Shown piece by piece: positions 16,449 through 23,453 of a stretch of DNA of 32,050 nucleotides. Under the pieces are notes generated by a model. The model did no database searches, was not told the DNA's origin, and saw nothing but the letters and a program-made list of their open reading frames with translations. A program made the translations under genes and the position numbers. The DNA comes from Candidatus Kuenenia stuttgartensis (GTDB taxonomy: Bacteria; Planctomycetota; Planctomycetia; Planctomycetales; Planctomycetaceae): assembly GCA_945904015.1 (NCBI GenBank), contig CAMDPK010000084.1, forward strand, positions 1 through 32,050. The letters are read 5' to 3'. The number at the start of each line of letters is the position of its first letter. Positions within the stretch are counted from its first letter, which is position 1.

Positions 16449-16660
16449 GCATGCCATTCGGGGTGCAACCGCGAGCGTTGATCGAGGCCCGCATCGCCGC
16501 CGGCCTGAGCCAAAAAGAATTGGCCAAACGGCTGGGTTTGAAAGAGCAACCAATCCAGCGCGACGATGCGACCGACGACGCCTCCGCCAGCCTCACACGC
16601 GTCTGCGATGTCGCCCGCTCCCTCGGCTTGATGGTGAAGGCCGAGGCGTCCGTCGCGTAG
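16442..16660 (+). pseudogene. XRE-type helix-turn-helix remnant
   Basis: A 72-residue frame from ATG 16442. It contains an HTH core, PRALIEARIAAGLSQKELAK followed by RLGLKEQPIQR, then a tail (DASASLTRVCDVARSLGLMV). This matches the C-terminal part of XRE-family regulators often paired with toxin-like genes. Family members usually have a longer N-terminal region; here that position is taken by the palindrome at 16269-16448, whose translation makes up any longer version of the frame. Some usually conserved positions look changed (QRDDATDDAS where QRYEATDYAS would be expected, from memory). No partner gene is present. I read it as a truncated remnant cut by the repeat, though a short functional DNA-binding protein is not excluded. 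Confidence 0.55.
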
Positions 16661-16725
16661 CGGCGTATGACGTGTATCATGTGAACCTGTTGCGGATCGA
16701 CGCTTACTGAACTCGAGGTATTTTG

Positions 16726-17169
16726 ATGATCACGCTGCTTCGCCGAGAATTCGCGGTGGACCTGCCGCTGGAAAACGCCTGGCGGCATCTCGCTCGCGTC
16801 GAGCGATGGCCGAGTTGGGCCAAGCACATCAAGCGGATCGACGTGCAACCGCCGGGGGAACTCGGCTTCAAATCGGCGGGCCTGATTCGCCTGAGCAACG
16901 GCGTGAAGTCCGCATTCACGATGACGGAGTTCAACCCCGGCCGCAATTGGAAGTGGGTCGGCGGCTTTCTCTGGCTCACCGTGCATTACGACCATCGCTT
17001 TGAGCAAGTCACCCCGCAGCAGACCAAACTGGTGTGGATCATCGAAGGCGAGGGGTTTGGTGTCACCGTATTCGGACGGATGTTCGCGAAGATCTACGAC
17101 AAGAACCTCGCGATGGCGATTCCCGCGCTCATTGCGGAGATGAATGGCAGAGGTGATCAGACTGCCTGA
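16726..17169 (+). CDS. SRPBCC (START-like) family protein
   Basis: A 147-residue protein with the helix-grip pattern of the SRPBCC superfamily: an N-terminal strand RREFAVDLPLENAWRHLARV, the short helix WPSWAKHIKRIDV, then a run of beta strands and a long C-terminal helix (IYDKNLAMAIPALIAEMNGR). The family binds hydrophobic ligands in a deep cavity; ligand and role are unknown here. The ATG at 16726 has GAGG 7 bases upstream; a TTG one codon earlier is possible. No signal peptide, so cytoplasmic. It is separated by 41 bases from the exported propeller gene downstream. A second, different SRPBCC protein is at 31364. Confidence 0.82.
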   Translation: MITLLRREFAVDLPLENAWRHLARVERWPSWAKHIKRIDVQPPGELGFKSAGLIRLSNGVKSAFTMTEFNPGRNWKWVGGFLWLTVHYDHRFEQVTPQQTKLVWIIEGEGFGVTVFGRMFAKIYDKNLAMAIPALIAEMNGRGDQTA

Positions 17170-17210
17170 CGTGGTGCTGACGGAAATCTAAGTTTCTCGG
17201 AGAGCGGATT

Positions 17211-18338
17211 ATGAACCGTATCAACGCAGCAATCTGGAATAGATCGTCGGTGCAATGGCTGAGGGCCGTGATCGGCGCTCTTTTGATTCTCAGACTGCTG
17301 CAAGCGGCAGTCGAGTCAGCGGAGAAAGTCGGCGCGAACGATCCCGCGTTGCAGTCGTGGCTCAAGCCGCAGGAGTGGCGGAGGGACAGTGAGACGCCGG
17401 CTCTGGCGTTGGGGGAGAAGGGACGCTTCGACGATCAGCATATTTTTGCTCCGCACGTCATCCAGCAGGACGGGGAGTTTCCGTTCTGGATGTACTACTC
17501 CGGCTCGCAGCGGTGCGTGGACGCGGGGACGTACAAGGGCGTGGCCAAGGATCCGAAGCAGCCGGAGAAGTCGGATCAGAGACTGTTCAAGCTCGGACTG
17601 GCTCGCAGCAAGGACGGCATCCACTTTGAGCGGCATTCGCAGGAGCCGGTCTTCAGTTTCGGGGACGACATTCATTCCGTCGTGACCGCGGCGATCCTCA
17701 AGAACCCCGATGGCTCGGTCTGCCGCGAGAACGGGAAGCTGCGGATGTATTTCGCGGCGGTCGATTTTCCACACGGCACGTACAAGCACTACCTCTACGA
17801 GACCACCAGCGCTGACGGCCTGCAATGGGCCAAGCCGACGCTCGTCATGGAGAACGCCTACGCTCCGTGCGTCATCAAGGACGGCGATAAGTACCGCATG
17901 TGGTACACCTGGATCAACAAGCATCCCTGGCACACGAACCACGCGGAAAGCTCCGATGGGACTCATTGGACGATCAACGAAAAACCGTGCATCGTCATGG
18001 ACCAGAAATGGGAGGTGAAGGATCAGGTCTATCCGATGGTCGTGCGGGCCGACGGCGTTTGGATCATGCTCTACGGCTGCTACTGGGCCGACGACAAACA
18101 CACGGCCCTCGGCTTCGCGGTGAGCAAGGACGGGCTGACGTGGACCAAGCACGCGGACAACCCGGTCTTCCGCCCCGAACCGAAGCACGATTGGGAATCC
18201 AACTTCACGACCAGCCACACGCTGCTGCGGTTGCCCGATGGGAGTTTTCGGCTTTGGTACGCTGGCCGCCGACAGCCGCCGTGGAGCAATCTGTATTTCG
18301 CGATCGGCACGGCGAAATGGGGCGGGCCGGGGAAGTGA
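17211..18338 (+). CDS. Exported glycosidase-type beta-propeller protein
   Basis: A 375-residue protein with a long N-terminal signal region (AVIGALLILRLLQAAVESA, cleavage near residue 36). The rest has repeated blades of the five-bladed propeller shared by GH43, GH32 and related glycosidases: FPFWMYYSGSQR, LGLARSKDGIHFER, KLRMYFAAVDF, YRMWYTWINKHPWHTNHAES, GFAVSKDGLTWTKHADNPVF and FRLWYAGRR. The pattern of aromatic strand followed by SKDG-x-x-W/F is the blade signature. A catalytic triad of acidic residues could not be assigned with certainty, so enzyme versus lectin-like function is open. GGAG lies upstream of the ATG. It converges with the nitrilase gene, with only 21 bases between stop codons. 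Confidence 0.82.
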   Translation: MNRINAAIWNRSSVQWLRAVIGALLILRLLQAAVESAEKVGANDPALQSWLKPQEWRRDSETPALALGEKGRFDDQHIFAPHVIQQDGEFPFWMYYSGSQRCVDAGTYKGVAKDPKQPEKSDQRLFKLGLARSKDGIHFERHSQEPVFSFGDDIHSVVTAAILKNPDGSVCRENGKLRMYFAAVDFPHGTYKHYLYETTSADGLQWAKPTLVMENAYAPCVIKDGDKYRMWYTWINKHPWHTNHAESSDGTHWTINEKPCIVMDQKWEVKDQVYPMVVRADGVWIMLYGCYWADDKHTALGFAVSKDGLTWTKHADNPVFRPEPKHDWESNFTTSHTLLRLPDGSFRLWYAGRRQPPWSNLYFAIGTAKWGGPGK

Positions 18339-18359
18339 TCTGCCTGCGTTGCGGAGTCT

Positions 18360-19196
18360 TCAACGAGCACGGTATTCGTCTGGCAAAACCGTGTTGGCAA
18401 AGAGCACTTTGGCACAGCCGTCGGTGTCGAATTTGAACATCGCTTGCGTGGCGAGGTCGATGTCGAGGTCCGCGACGAGCAGCTCCTCACACTTCAACGC
18501 GGCTTGCGCGTGAATGCGGCCATCGGGGGCGACGATCATCGAACTGCAATTCTGGTGAAGCTCGTGAGCCATGTTGCAGGACGCGAACCAGACCGTGTTC
18601 TCGGCGGCGCGGGTCACGATCATCGAGTGATGAATCGGAATCTTCCAATCGTTCGGCCGGGTCGTGTTGTTCTGCGGGTGAAAGATGAGCTGAGCACCTT
18701 GCCGGACGCACTCGCGTGTCGTGTCGGCAAAACGAAACGCCTCGAAACAGATCACGACACCGACGCACACGCCGCACAGGTCGAACGTCTCAAACGTTTT
18801 CCCCGGCGAGTAGGCGATGGCATCCAGCGGCGTGAGTCGGTTCTTGTGATGCACTCCGAGAATGTCACCATTCGGGGAGATGACCAAAGCCGAGTTGTAC
18901 GGTTTGCCGGCCGGATTCGATTCGAGCGGCGTTTCGGTCCCCAGAATGCAGGCGATCTTCAATTCACCGCATCGCCGAGCAACCCGGCGATGCAAATCGT
19001 CCAGCCGTTGCGGCTCGACCGGCGTATCGGGCCGAGCGATGTCCACGCGATAACCGATGGTTTGAGTCTCCGGAAAGCAGACGATCTGCGCACGCTGTGC
19101 CGCAGCCTCTTCGAGGAAACGGAAAATCGTTCGCGCGTTCGTCTCGAAGTCGTCCGTCTGTCGGCACTGAGCCAGTGCGATTCGCAGAGTGGTCAT
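18360..19196 (-). CDS. Carbon-nitrogen hydrolase (nitrilase superfamily)
   Basis: A 278-residue cytoplasmic enzyme. The Glu-Lys-Cys triad is complete: E43 in CFPETQTIGY, K118 in HHKNRLTP and C150 in VICFEAFRF. These enzymes hydrolyse or condense C-N bonds in amides, carbamoyl compounds or nitriles; the CFEAFRF sequence around the nucleophile points to an amidase or carbamoylase rather than a true nitrilase, but the substrate is open. AGGAG lies about 8 bases before the ATG. The NagA-like gene lies upstream in the same direction, 130 bases away, with a long palindrome between. A shared amide-sugar pathway is possible but not shown. Confidence 0.92.
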   Translation of the reverse strand: MTTLRIALAQCRQTDDFETNARTIFRFLEEAAAQRAQIVCFPETQTIGYRVDIARPDTPVEPQRLDDLHRRVARRCGELKIACILGTETPLESNPAGKPYNSALVISPNGDILGVHHKNRLTPLDAIAYSPGKTFETFDLCGVCVGVVICFEAFRFADTTRECVRQGAQLIFHPQNNTTRPNDWKIPIHHSMIVTRAAENTVWFASCNMAHELHQNCSSMIVAPDGRIHAQAALKCEELLVADLDIDLATQAMFKFDTDGCAKVLFANTVLPDEYRAR

Positions 19197-19212
19197 GAGA
19201 CATTCTCCTGAA

Positions 19213-19321
19213 CCCCACCTCGCTTGTCGGGGTGGCTCGCGGGCTTTTGCGTTACTTTTTAATGGTCAGACGACTTGAGTAGCGCAAAAGCCCGCGAGCC
19301 ACCGGGGCAAGCCCGGTGGGG
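19213..19321. repeat. Inverted repeat between nitrilase and NagA-like genes
   Basis: Arms 19213-19251 and 19283-19321 are 39 bases each. The inner 19 bases (GTGGCTCGCGGGCTTTTGCG side) pair almost perfectly; the outer parts have about five mismatches. It fills most of the gap: it starts 16 bases upstream of the nitrilase start and ends 5 bases short of the NagA-like stop. It could stop transcripts leaving the NagA-like gene. Confidence 0.88.
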
Positions 19322-19326
19322 TGAAG

Positions 19327-20523
19327 TCATTTCAACTGCAATTCAACGCCGTCGATAAACACTCGCTGCACATTCAAATCGCGATCGAACACCACCACGT
19401 CGGCTTGCTTCCCCTTTTCGAGGCTGCCGAGTTCGCGCTCACGCCCCGCGATGCGAGCTGGTGTGAGCGACGCCATGCGGATGACTTCCCACAGCGGCCG
19501 GCCGGTCATCCGCGTGAATGTGCGGACCATGTGATCCATGCCCTCGACGCTGGAGGCCAGAGCCTTGCCATCCGGCATCAGACCGACGCCGTCGCGCTTG
19601 ATGAGCGGTTCGCCGCCATCCAGCGGGCCGATCATGTAGTCGCCGTCAGGCATGTCGAGCGCACGGTTGCAGTCAGTGACCAGCGCGAGCCGATCGGGGC
19701 CTTTGATCTTCAAGGCCAGCAGCAACAACCCGGCATCGAGGTGCTTGCCGTCGGCGATGACTTCGGTCGTCAACTCATCGTAGTACAGCGTCGCTTCGAG
19801 CACGCCCCCTTGCATCGGGTACATCTGAAACTGCCGCAGTTTCGTTTTGTCGGACATTGCACAATACAGATGATCGACGTGCCGCACGCCCCATTCGACG
19901 GCTTCGGTCATTTGATCGAACGTCGCCCACGAGTGACCGGCGTTGGTCCGCACTCCTTTCGCCCGGCAGGCGAGCGCGAACTCTTTCGCACCGACAATTT
20001 CCGGAGCGACCGTCGCAGTCACGAGATCGTCGGCGTATTCGAGGTACTGATCGAACTCCTGCTGAATCGCCGGGCGAACCTCCGCACCCGGATGTGCTCC
20101 GCGCGCCTCGTACCGAAAGTACGGCCCGTAAAAGTGCGCCCCCATGACGCGCGCACCGTTCGGCTCCGGCGTGCGGCGGAACTGCCGAGTGAGTTCCAAC
20201 GTGGCGAGAATTTGATCATGCCGCGCGACCGTCGTGGTGATCGCCATCCGCGTGGTGCCGTGCCGTGCATGAGATCGCAGCGCGCACCGAAACGCCTCGG
20301 CCGTCCCGTCCATGAAATCGCCGCCATCTCCGCCATGCACATGCAGATCGACAAAGCCGGGCGAGAGATAGCCATCGCCCGCATCGACAATCGTCGCGTC
20401 AGACGGCAACGACGCGCCATCTGCGAGCACCTCAGCGATGCGCCCATCCCGAACAACAATCGCGCCGCATTCGATGCGATCGGGAAACACAATCTGACCT
20501 CGGAACACAACTGGCGTCGGCAT
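19327..20523 (-). CDS. N-acetylglucosamine-6-phosphate deacetylase-like amidohydrolase
   Basis: A 398-residue protein of the NagA family, which removes acetate from GlcNAc-6-phosphate in the cytoplasm. Visible residues: HxH at H61/H63 (GFVDLHVHGGDGGDFMDG), H197 (NAGHSWATFDQ), H218 (VDHLYCAM) and the catalytic Asp D284 in LVTDCNRA. The usual metal-binding Glu in the HLEGPF motif is missing: here it reads HFYGPYF, with Tyr132 at that place. The fold is clearly retained (GAH at 142-144 and SLTPARIAG near the C-terminus). Start ATG at 20523-20521 has GGGAG just upstream; the frame is open to 20703 but the extension overlaps the divergent redoxin gene start. The missing Glu means that the NagA reaction itself should not be assumed. 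Confidence 0.85.
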   Translation of the reverse strand: MPTPVVFRGQIVFPDRIECGAIVVRDGRIAEVLADGASLPSDATIVDAGDGYLSPGFVDLHVHGGDGGDFMDGTAEAFRCALRSHARHGTTRMAITTTVARHDQILATLELTRQFRRTPEPNGARVMGAHFYGPYFRYEARGAHPGAEVRPAIQQEFDQYLEYADDLVTATVAPEIVGAKEFALACRAKGVRTNAGHSWATFDQMTEAVEWGVRHVDHLYCAMSDKTKLRQFQMYPMQGGVLEATLYYDELTTEVIADGKHLDAGLLLLALKIKGPDRLALVTDCNRALDMPDGDYMIGPLDGGEPLIKRDGVGLMPDGKALASSVEGMDHMVRTFTRMTGRPLWEVIRMASLTPARIAGRERELGSLEKGKQADVVVFDRDLNVQRVFIDGVELQLK

Positions 20524-20688
20524 GGATGACTCCCAAGCAAGGCAGACGAAGCGGTGAGGCATGGCAAAGTTGCTCCTTTGCAGTTTCAATGCCTTCGTCG
20601 ATGGGTACAAGGCTGAGCATTCAGCGAGCACCGCCAGGAATCCCACGTTGGCACGATCAAACAACGTCTCTCCACTTCTGAGGCCACT

Positions 20689-21468
20689 ATGGAAAATCTT
20701 CAACCCGTCGTTCCCACGACTTCCACACCACGCCGTCGGCCGCTTTTCCTCGGCGGGCTACTGCTGTTTCTGGCCGGGCCAGCGCTGTATGCGGTGCAAG
20801 TCTCGCTGGGGCATTTGTGGATGGCGTGGTACATGCCACTGCTGGCGTCGCTGGGTGTCGTATTGATGATCGCCTCGGTGCGGCAGCGGCGGAGCGTCTT
20901 GCGCGGTGCCGCGTTGGCGTTCTTTGCGTTGTTGTGTGGAGGCGAATGGTATTTGATGCTCGTAGCCGCCAGGACTCCGGCCTACACCGGGCCGGCTGAA
21001 CCCGGCAGCAAGCTTCCGCCATTCGCCACAGTGCTTGCTGACGGCACGCCGTTCACCAACCAGGACGTTGAGCAGGAAGTCCGCTCGGTCTTGGTTTTCA
21101 ATCGAGGCCGGTGGTGAGGCATCTGCATGGTCGAGCTCGGGCAGCTCGAAAAACATCACGCAGAATTTGCCAAGCGAAACGTGCGAGTGATCGTCATCTC
21201 GAACGACAAGCCAACCACGGCGCAAGCAACACAGGCTGACTTCCCACATCTCATCGTCGTTTCGGATTCCGATCAGAACATGGCCAAGGCTGTGCAGGTC
21301 ATTCATTCCGGAGCCGGAGCAACTGGAGACGACACGAATGCACCCACGACGTTCCTTGTGGATGGTGACGGTCATGTTCGCCGCATGATGCGACAGGAGC
21401 GATTTCTGGCTCGGTATTCTCCCCAAGAAGTGCTGGCGGCCATTGATCAGACCTGGGACGGGAAGTGA
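20689..21468 (+). CDS. Predicted selenoprotein: membrane-anchored AhpC/TSA-type redoxin with Sec-Gly-Ile-Cys
   Basis: The frame from ATG 20689 to the stop at 21466-21468 is continuous except for one in-frame TGA at 21115-21117; read through, it gives 259 residues. Three membrane segments (about 18-37, 44-63, 71-93) precede a thioredoxin-fold domain (about 103-259): LPPFATVLADGTPFT, then VLVFNRGRW-[TGA]-GIC, then ELGQLEKHHAEFAKRNVRVI and the cis-Pro segment NAPTTFLVDGDG. The family pattern is RGxWCxxC, so TGA replaces the first active-site Cys (residue 143), with C146 as resolving partner. A SECIS-like hairpin follows at 21131-21149. Strong homology-like features continue on both sides of the TGA, which argues against two genes. 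Likely role: reduction of peroxides or disulfides at the outer face of the membrane. The alternative is a recent Cys-to-stop mutation. Start has GAGG about 6 bases upstream; divergent from the NagA-like gene. Confidence 0.72.
21115..21149 (+). promoter_or_regulatory. Candidate bacterial SECIS element after in-frame TGA
   Basis: TGA is 21115-21117. Thirteen bases later, TCGAGCT (21131-21137) pairs perfectly with AGCTCGA (21143-21149) around a 5-base loop CGGGC. Bacterial SECIS hairpins lie within the coding region just after the UGA, with a G in the apical loop roughly 16-37 bases downstream; the loop Gs here are at 21139-21141, about 22 bases on. The same bases encode VELGQLE, so codon constraint could produce part of this symmetry by chance. 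Confidence 0.55.
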
Positions 21469-21519
21469 GGTTCGCAATGCCGAGCTCTGCGGCTGATCGG
21501 AAAGTCGTGCTGTCAGCGT

Positions 21520-21582
21520 AGGATGGGCACTCCTGCCCGTCCGAATTGGAAAGAAGTCAGGACGGGCAGGAGTGCCCATCCT
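21520..21582. repeat. Perfect 23-bp inverted repeat between redoxin and esterase genes
   Basis: AGGATGGGCACTCCTGCC... (21520-21542) and its exact reverse complement (21560-21582) are separated by 17 bases. There is no mismatch in 23 pairs. It starts 51 bases after the redoxin stop and ends 26 bases before the next ATG. No T-run follows, so it is best called a dispersed palindrome with possible terminator function. Confidence 0.92.
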
Positions 21583-21608
21583 CCGAATAAGTTGCCGGGA
21601 GCCTCTCC

Positions 21609-22547
21609 ATGAAGCCCATCGCATTGACCGTCTCGTTGTTCCTCGGTCTGTTGGCGAACTCACTGATGGCGGCCGATCAACCGCTCGTCATTGACCTCTG
21701 GCCGGGTAAGCCCGCCGACGACAATGCCGAGACGATTGGCGAAGAGAAGTTCATCCAACTCATGGTCAATGGCAAGCCGTATGAAGTCGCCGGCAAACCA
21801 ACCAAGTGGAAGACCAACGTCACGAAGCCGACGCTCACGGTCTATCGTCCAGCAAATGACAAGAACACGGGCACGGCAATGCTGATCTGCCCCGGCGGTG
21901 GATACCACAACCTTGGTTGGGACGTCGAAGGCGAGGAAATCGCCGAATGGCTGAACTCACTGGGGATGACCGGCATCATTTTGAAGTACCGCTGCCCGCG
22001 CCGTCCCGGTGACGAGAAGGGTGTGCCGCCGATCGGGCCGGTCAAAGATGCTCAGCGAGCGGTCAGCCTCGTGCGCAGCAAGGCGAAAGATTGGGGCATC
22101 GACCCGCAGCGGGTCGGCATGATTGGATTCTCGGCGGGAGGGCATCTTGTCGGAGCAACCGCGACCAACTTCGAGAAGCGGACTTACGAGCCGATTGACG
22201 CGATTGACGAAATCAGTTGCCGGCCGGACTTCGGCATCCCGGTCTATTCGGGTTATTTCAAGTTCAAGGAGGTAGGCCCACTCTCTCCGACCGTGAAGCT
22301 GCCGGTTGACGCGCCACCGCTGTTGTTCGTTCACGCTTCGGACGATCCGATCAGCGACGTGGAACACAGCGTGACGTTCTATCTGGCATTGAAGCGCGCC
22401 GGCATTCACTCCGACTTGCACGTCTATGCGTCCGGCGGACACGGTTTCGGAGTGCGGCCGACGAGCGCCGCGTGTTCCACTTGGACGACTGCCTGCACCG
22501 ACTGGTTGCGGAATCGAGGCTTCCTCAAGACAACTTCCACGAAATAA
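21609..22547 (+). CDS. Exported alpha/beta-hydrolase (acetylxylan-esterase-like)
   Basis: A 312-residue protein with a signal peptide (residues 1-21, LTVSLFLGLLANSLMAA). It has the full alpha/beta-hydrolase set: an oxyanion segment ICPGGGYHNLGWDVEG, nucleophile elbow GFSAGG with S175, acid D245 or D246 in VHASDDP, and H278 in ASGGHGFG. The start WPGKPADD and the overall pattern match the BD-FAE/Axe7-like esterases that remove acetyl or feruloyl groups from xylan and other plant polysaccharides. This annotation is by motif; substrate is not proven. GGGAG precedes the ATG. It is followed immediately by the SPFH gene region (stop at 22545-22547). Confidence 0.9.
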   Translation: MKPIALTVSLFLGLLANSLMAADQPLVIDLWPGKPADDNAETIGEEKFIQLMVNGKPYEVAGKPTKWKTNVTKPTLTVYRPANDKNTGTAMLICPGGGYHNLGWDVEGEEIAEWLNSLGMTGIILKYRCPRRPGDEKGVPPIGPVKDAQRAVSLVRSKAKDWGIDPQRVGMIGFSAGGHLVGATATNFEKRTYEPIDAIDEISCRPDFGIPVYSGYFKFKEVGPLSPTVKLPVDAPPLLFVHASDDPISDVEHSVTFYLALKRAGIHSDLHVYASGGHGFGVRPTSAACSTWTTACTDWLRNRGFLKTTSTK

Positions 22548-22667
22548 ATGGGGTCGACCGACGAACCCCCATCGAAGAACCTTCGGCCGAACCTGTTTGA
22601 TGTCGGCCCCCCAAGCCGAGTCTCGACTTGGGTATGTTTCCGAGGAATCCAACGCGGAGGTGCTGTC

Positions 22668-23426
22668 ATGGAACTCGCATTGGTGGTGGCCGTCTCGATC
22701 TTCTTTCCTCCGATCCTGCTGTTCGGGTTCTTCGTGGTGAATCCGCGAGAGGAAATGGTTGTCCTGCGGTTCGGCAAATACATCGGAACGCTCCGCAGCG
22801 AAGGCATTCGCTGGATTCATCCGGTCGGCCGTTCGCTGCGACGGATTCCGACGCGCGATCTCACCATGCACATGGAGACTTCCACGGTCGTCGAACGCAA
22901 CGGTAGTCCGATCAACATCAGTGCGGTGGTCGTGTACCGCGTCCATGACACGCGGAAAGCGGCTCTGGACGTCGAGAACTTTCACACGTTTCTCTCGGAC
23001 CAAGCGGGAGCGGTCATCAAACGCGTCAGTTCGCGCTTCCCCTACGAGTCGCCCGACAAGTCCGAAGCGTGCTTGAAGAACGAGAGTGATGAGGTCACGA
23101 AAGCCTACATCGCCGAACTGCAACAGGCCGTCGATCCCGCCGGCATCCGCGTGCTCAATGTGAAGCTGAACGATCTGACCTACGCTCCGGAAATCGCTCA
23201 GGCGATGCTGATGCGGCAGCAGGCGCTGGCGTTGATCGACGCTCGCAAGACGATCGTCGCAGGTGCCGTCGCGATCGTGCATGACGCTGTCGAACAGTTG
23301 CGAGCGGCCGGTCTCGAAGTCTCAACAGACCAAAGGGAAGTGCTGATCTCGAACCTGCTGGTTGTGCTGTGCAGCGGCGAACACGCCCAGCCGGTCCTGC
23401 AAGTGCAGGCGTCCCAGAAGTCTTGA
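22668..23426 (+). CDS. SPFH/Band 7 domain membrane protein
   Basis: A 252-residue protein. A single N-terminal membrane segment (residues about 4-23, LALVVAVSIFFPPILLFGFF) is followed by VVNPREEMVVLRFGKYIGTL, the classic beginning of a Band 7/SPFH domain, then DLTMHMETSTVVERNGSPIN and VVVYRVHD. The C-terminal part (YAPEIAQAMLMRQQALALI and ARKTIVAGAVAIVHDAVEQL) is the helical, oligomer-forming region. SPFH proteins (stomatin, prohibitin, flotillin, HflK/C relatives) build membrane scaffolds that organise lipids or regulate proteases. The ATG at 22668 was chosen because GGAGG lies 7 bases upstream; the frame is open back to 22548, directly after the previous stop, but those 40 residues look non-conserved. 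It converges with the cytochrome gene at 23452. Confidence 0.9.
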   Translation: MELALVVAVSIFFPPILLFGFFVVNPREEMVVLRFGKYIGTLRSEGIRWIHPVGRSLRRIPTRDLTMHMETSTVVERNGSPINISAVVVYRVHDTRKAALDVENFHTFLSDQAGAVIKRVSSRFPYESPDKSEACLKNESDEVTKAYIAELQQAVDPAGIRVLNVKLNDLTYAPEIAQAMLMRQQALALIDARKTIVAGAVAIVHDAVEQLRAAGLEVSTDQREVLISNLLVVLCSGEHAQPVLQVQASQKS

Positions 23427-23430
23427 GAAC

Positions 23431-23453
23431 AACGGACACCAAATCTGTCCGTT
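23431..23453. terminator. Candidate bidirectional hairpin between convergent genes
   Basis: AACGGACA (23431-23438) pairs perfectly with TGTCCGTT (23446-23453) around a 7-base loop. It sits 4 bases past the SPFH stop and overlaps the stop codon of the minus-strand cytochrome gene. Flanking T-runs are weak, so it may be an imperfect terminator. Confidence 0.5.

Noticed and set aside
20524..20703. Longer N-terminus for the NagA-like protein
   Set aside because: It would overlap the start of the divergent redoxin gene, and the family start matches MPTPVVFRGQIVF at 20523.
21115..21117. Treating the TGA as a true stop, giving two separate genes (20689-21117 and 21127-21468)
   Set aside because: The second piece would start in the middle of a thioredoxin fold, after the first active-site position, and the first would end just before it. 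Both are in the same frame with continuous family sequence. A point mutation remains possible and is stated in the finding.
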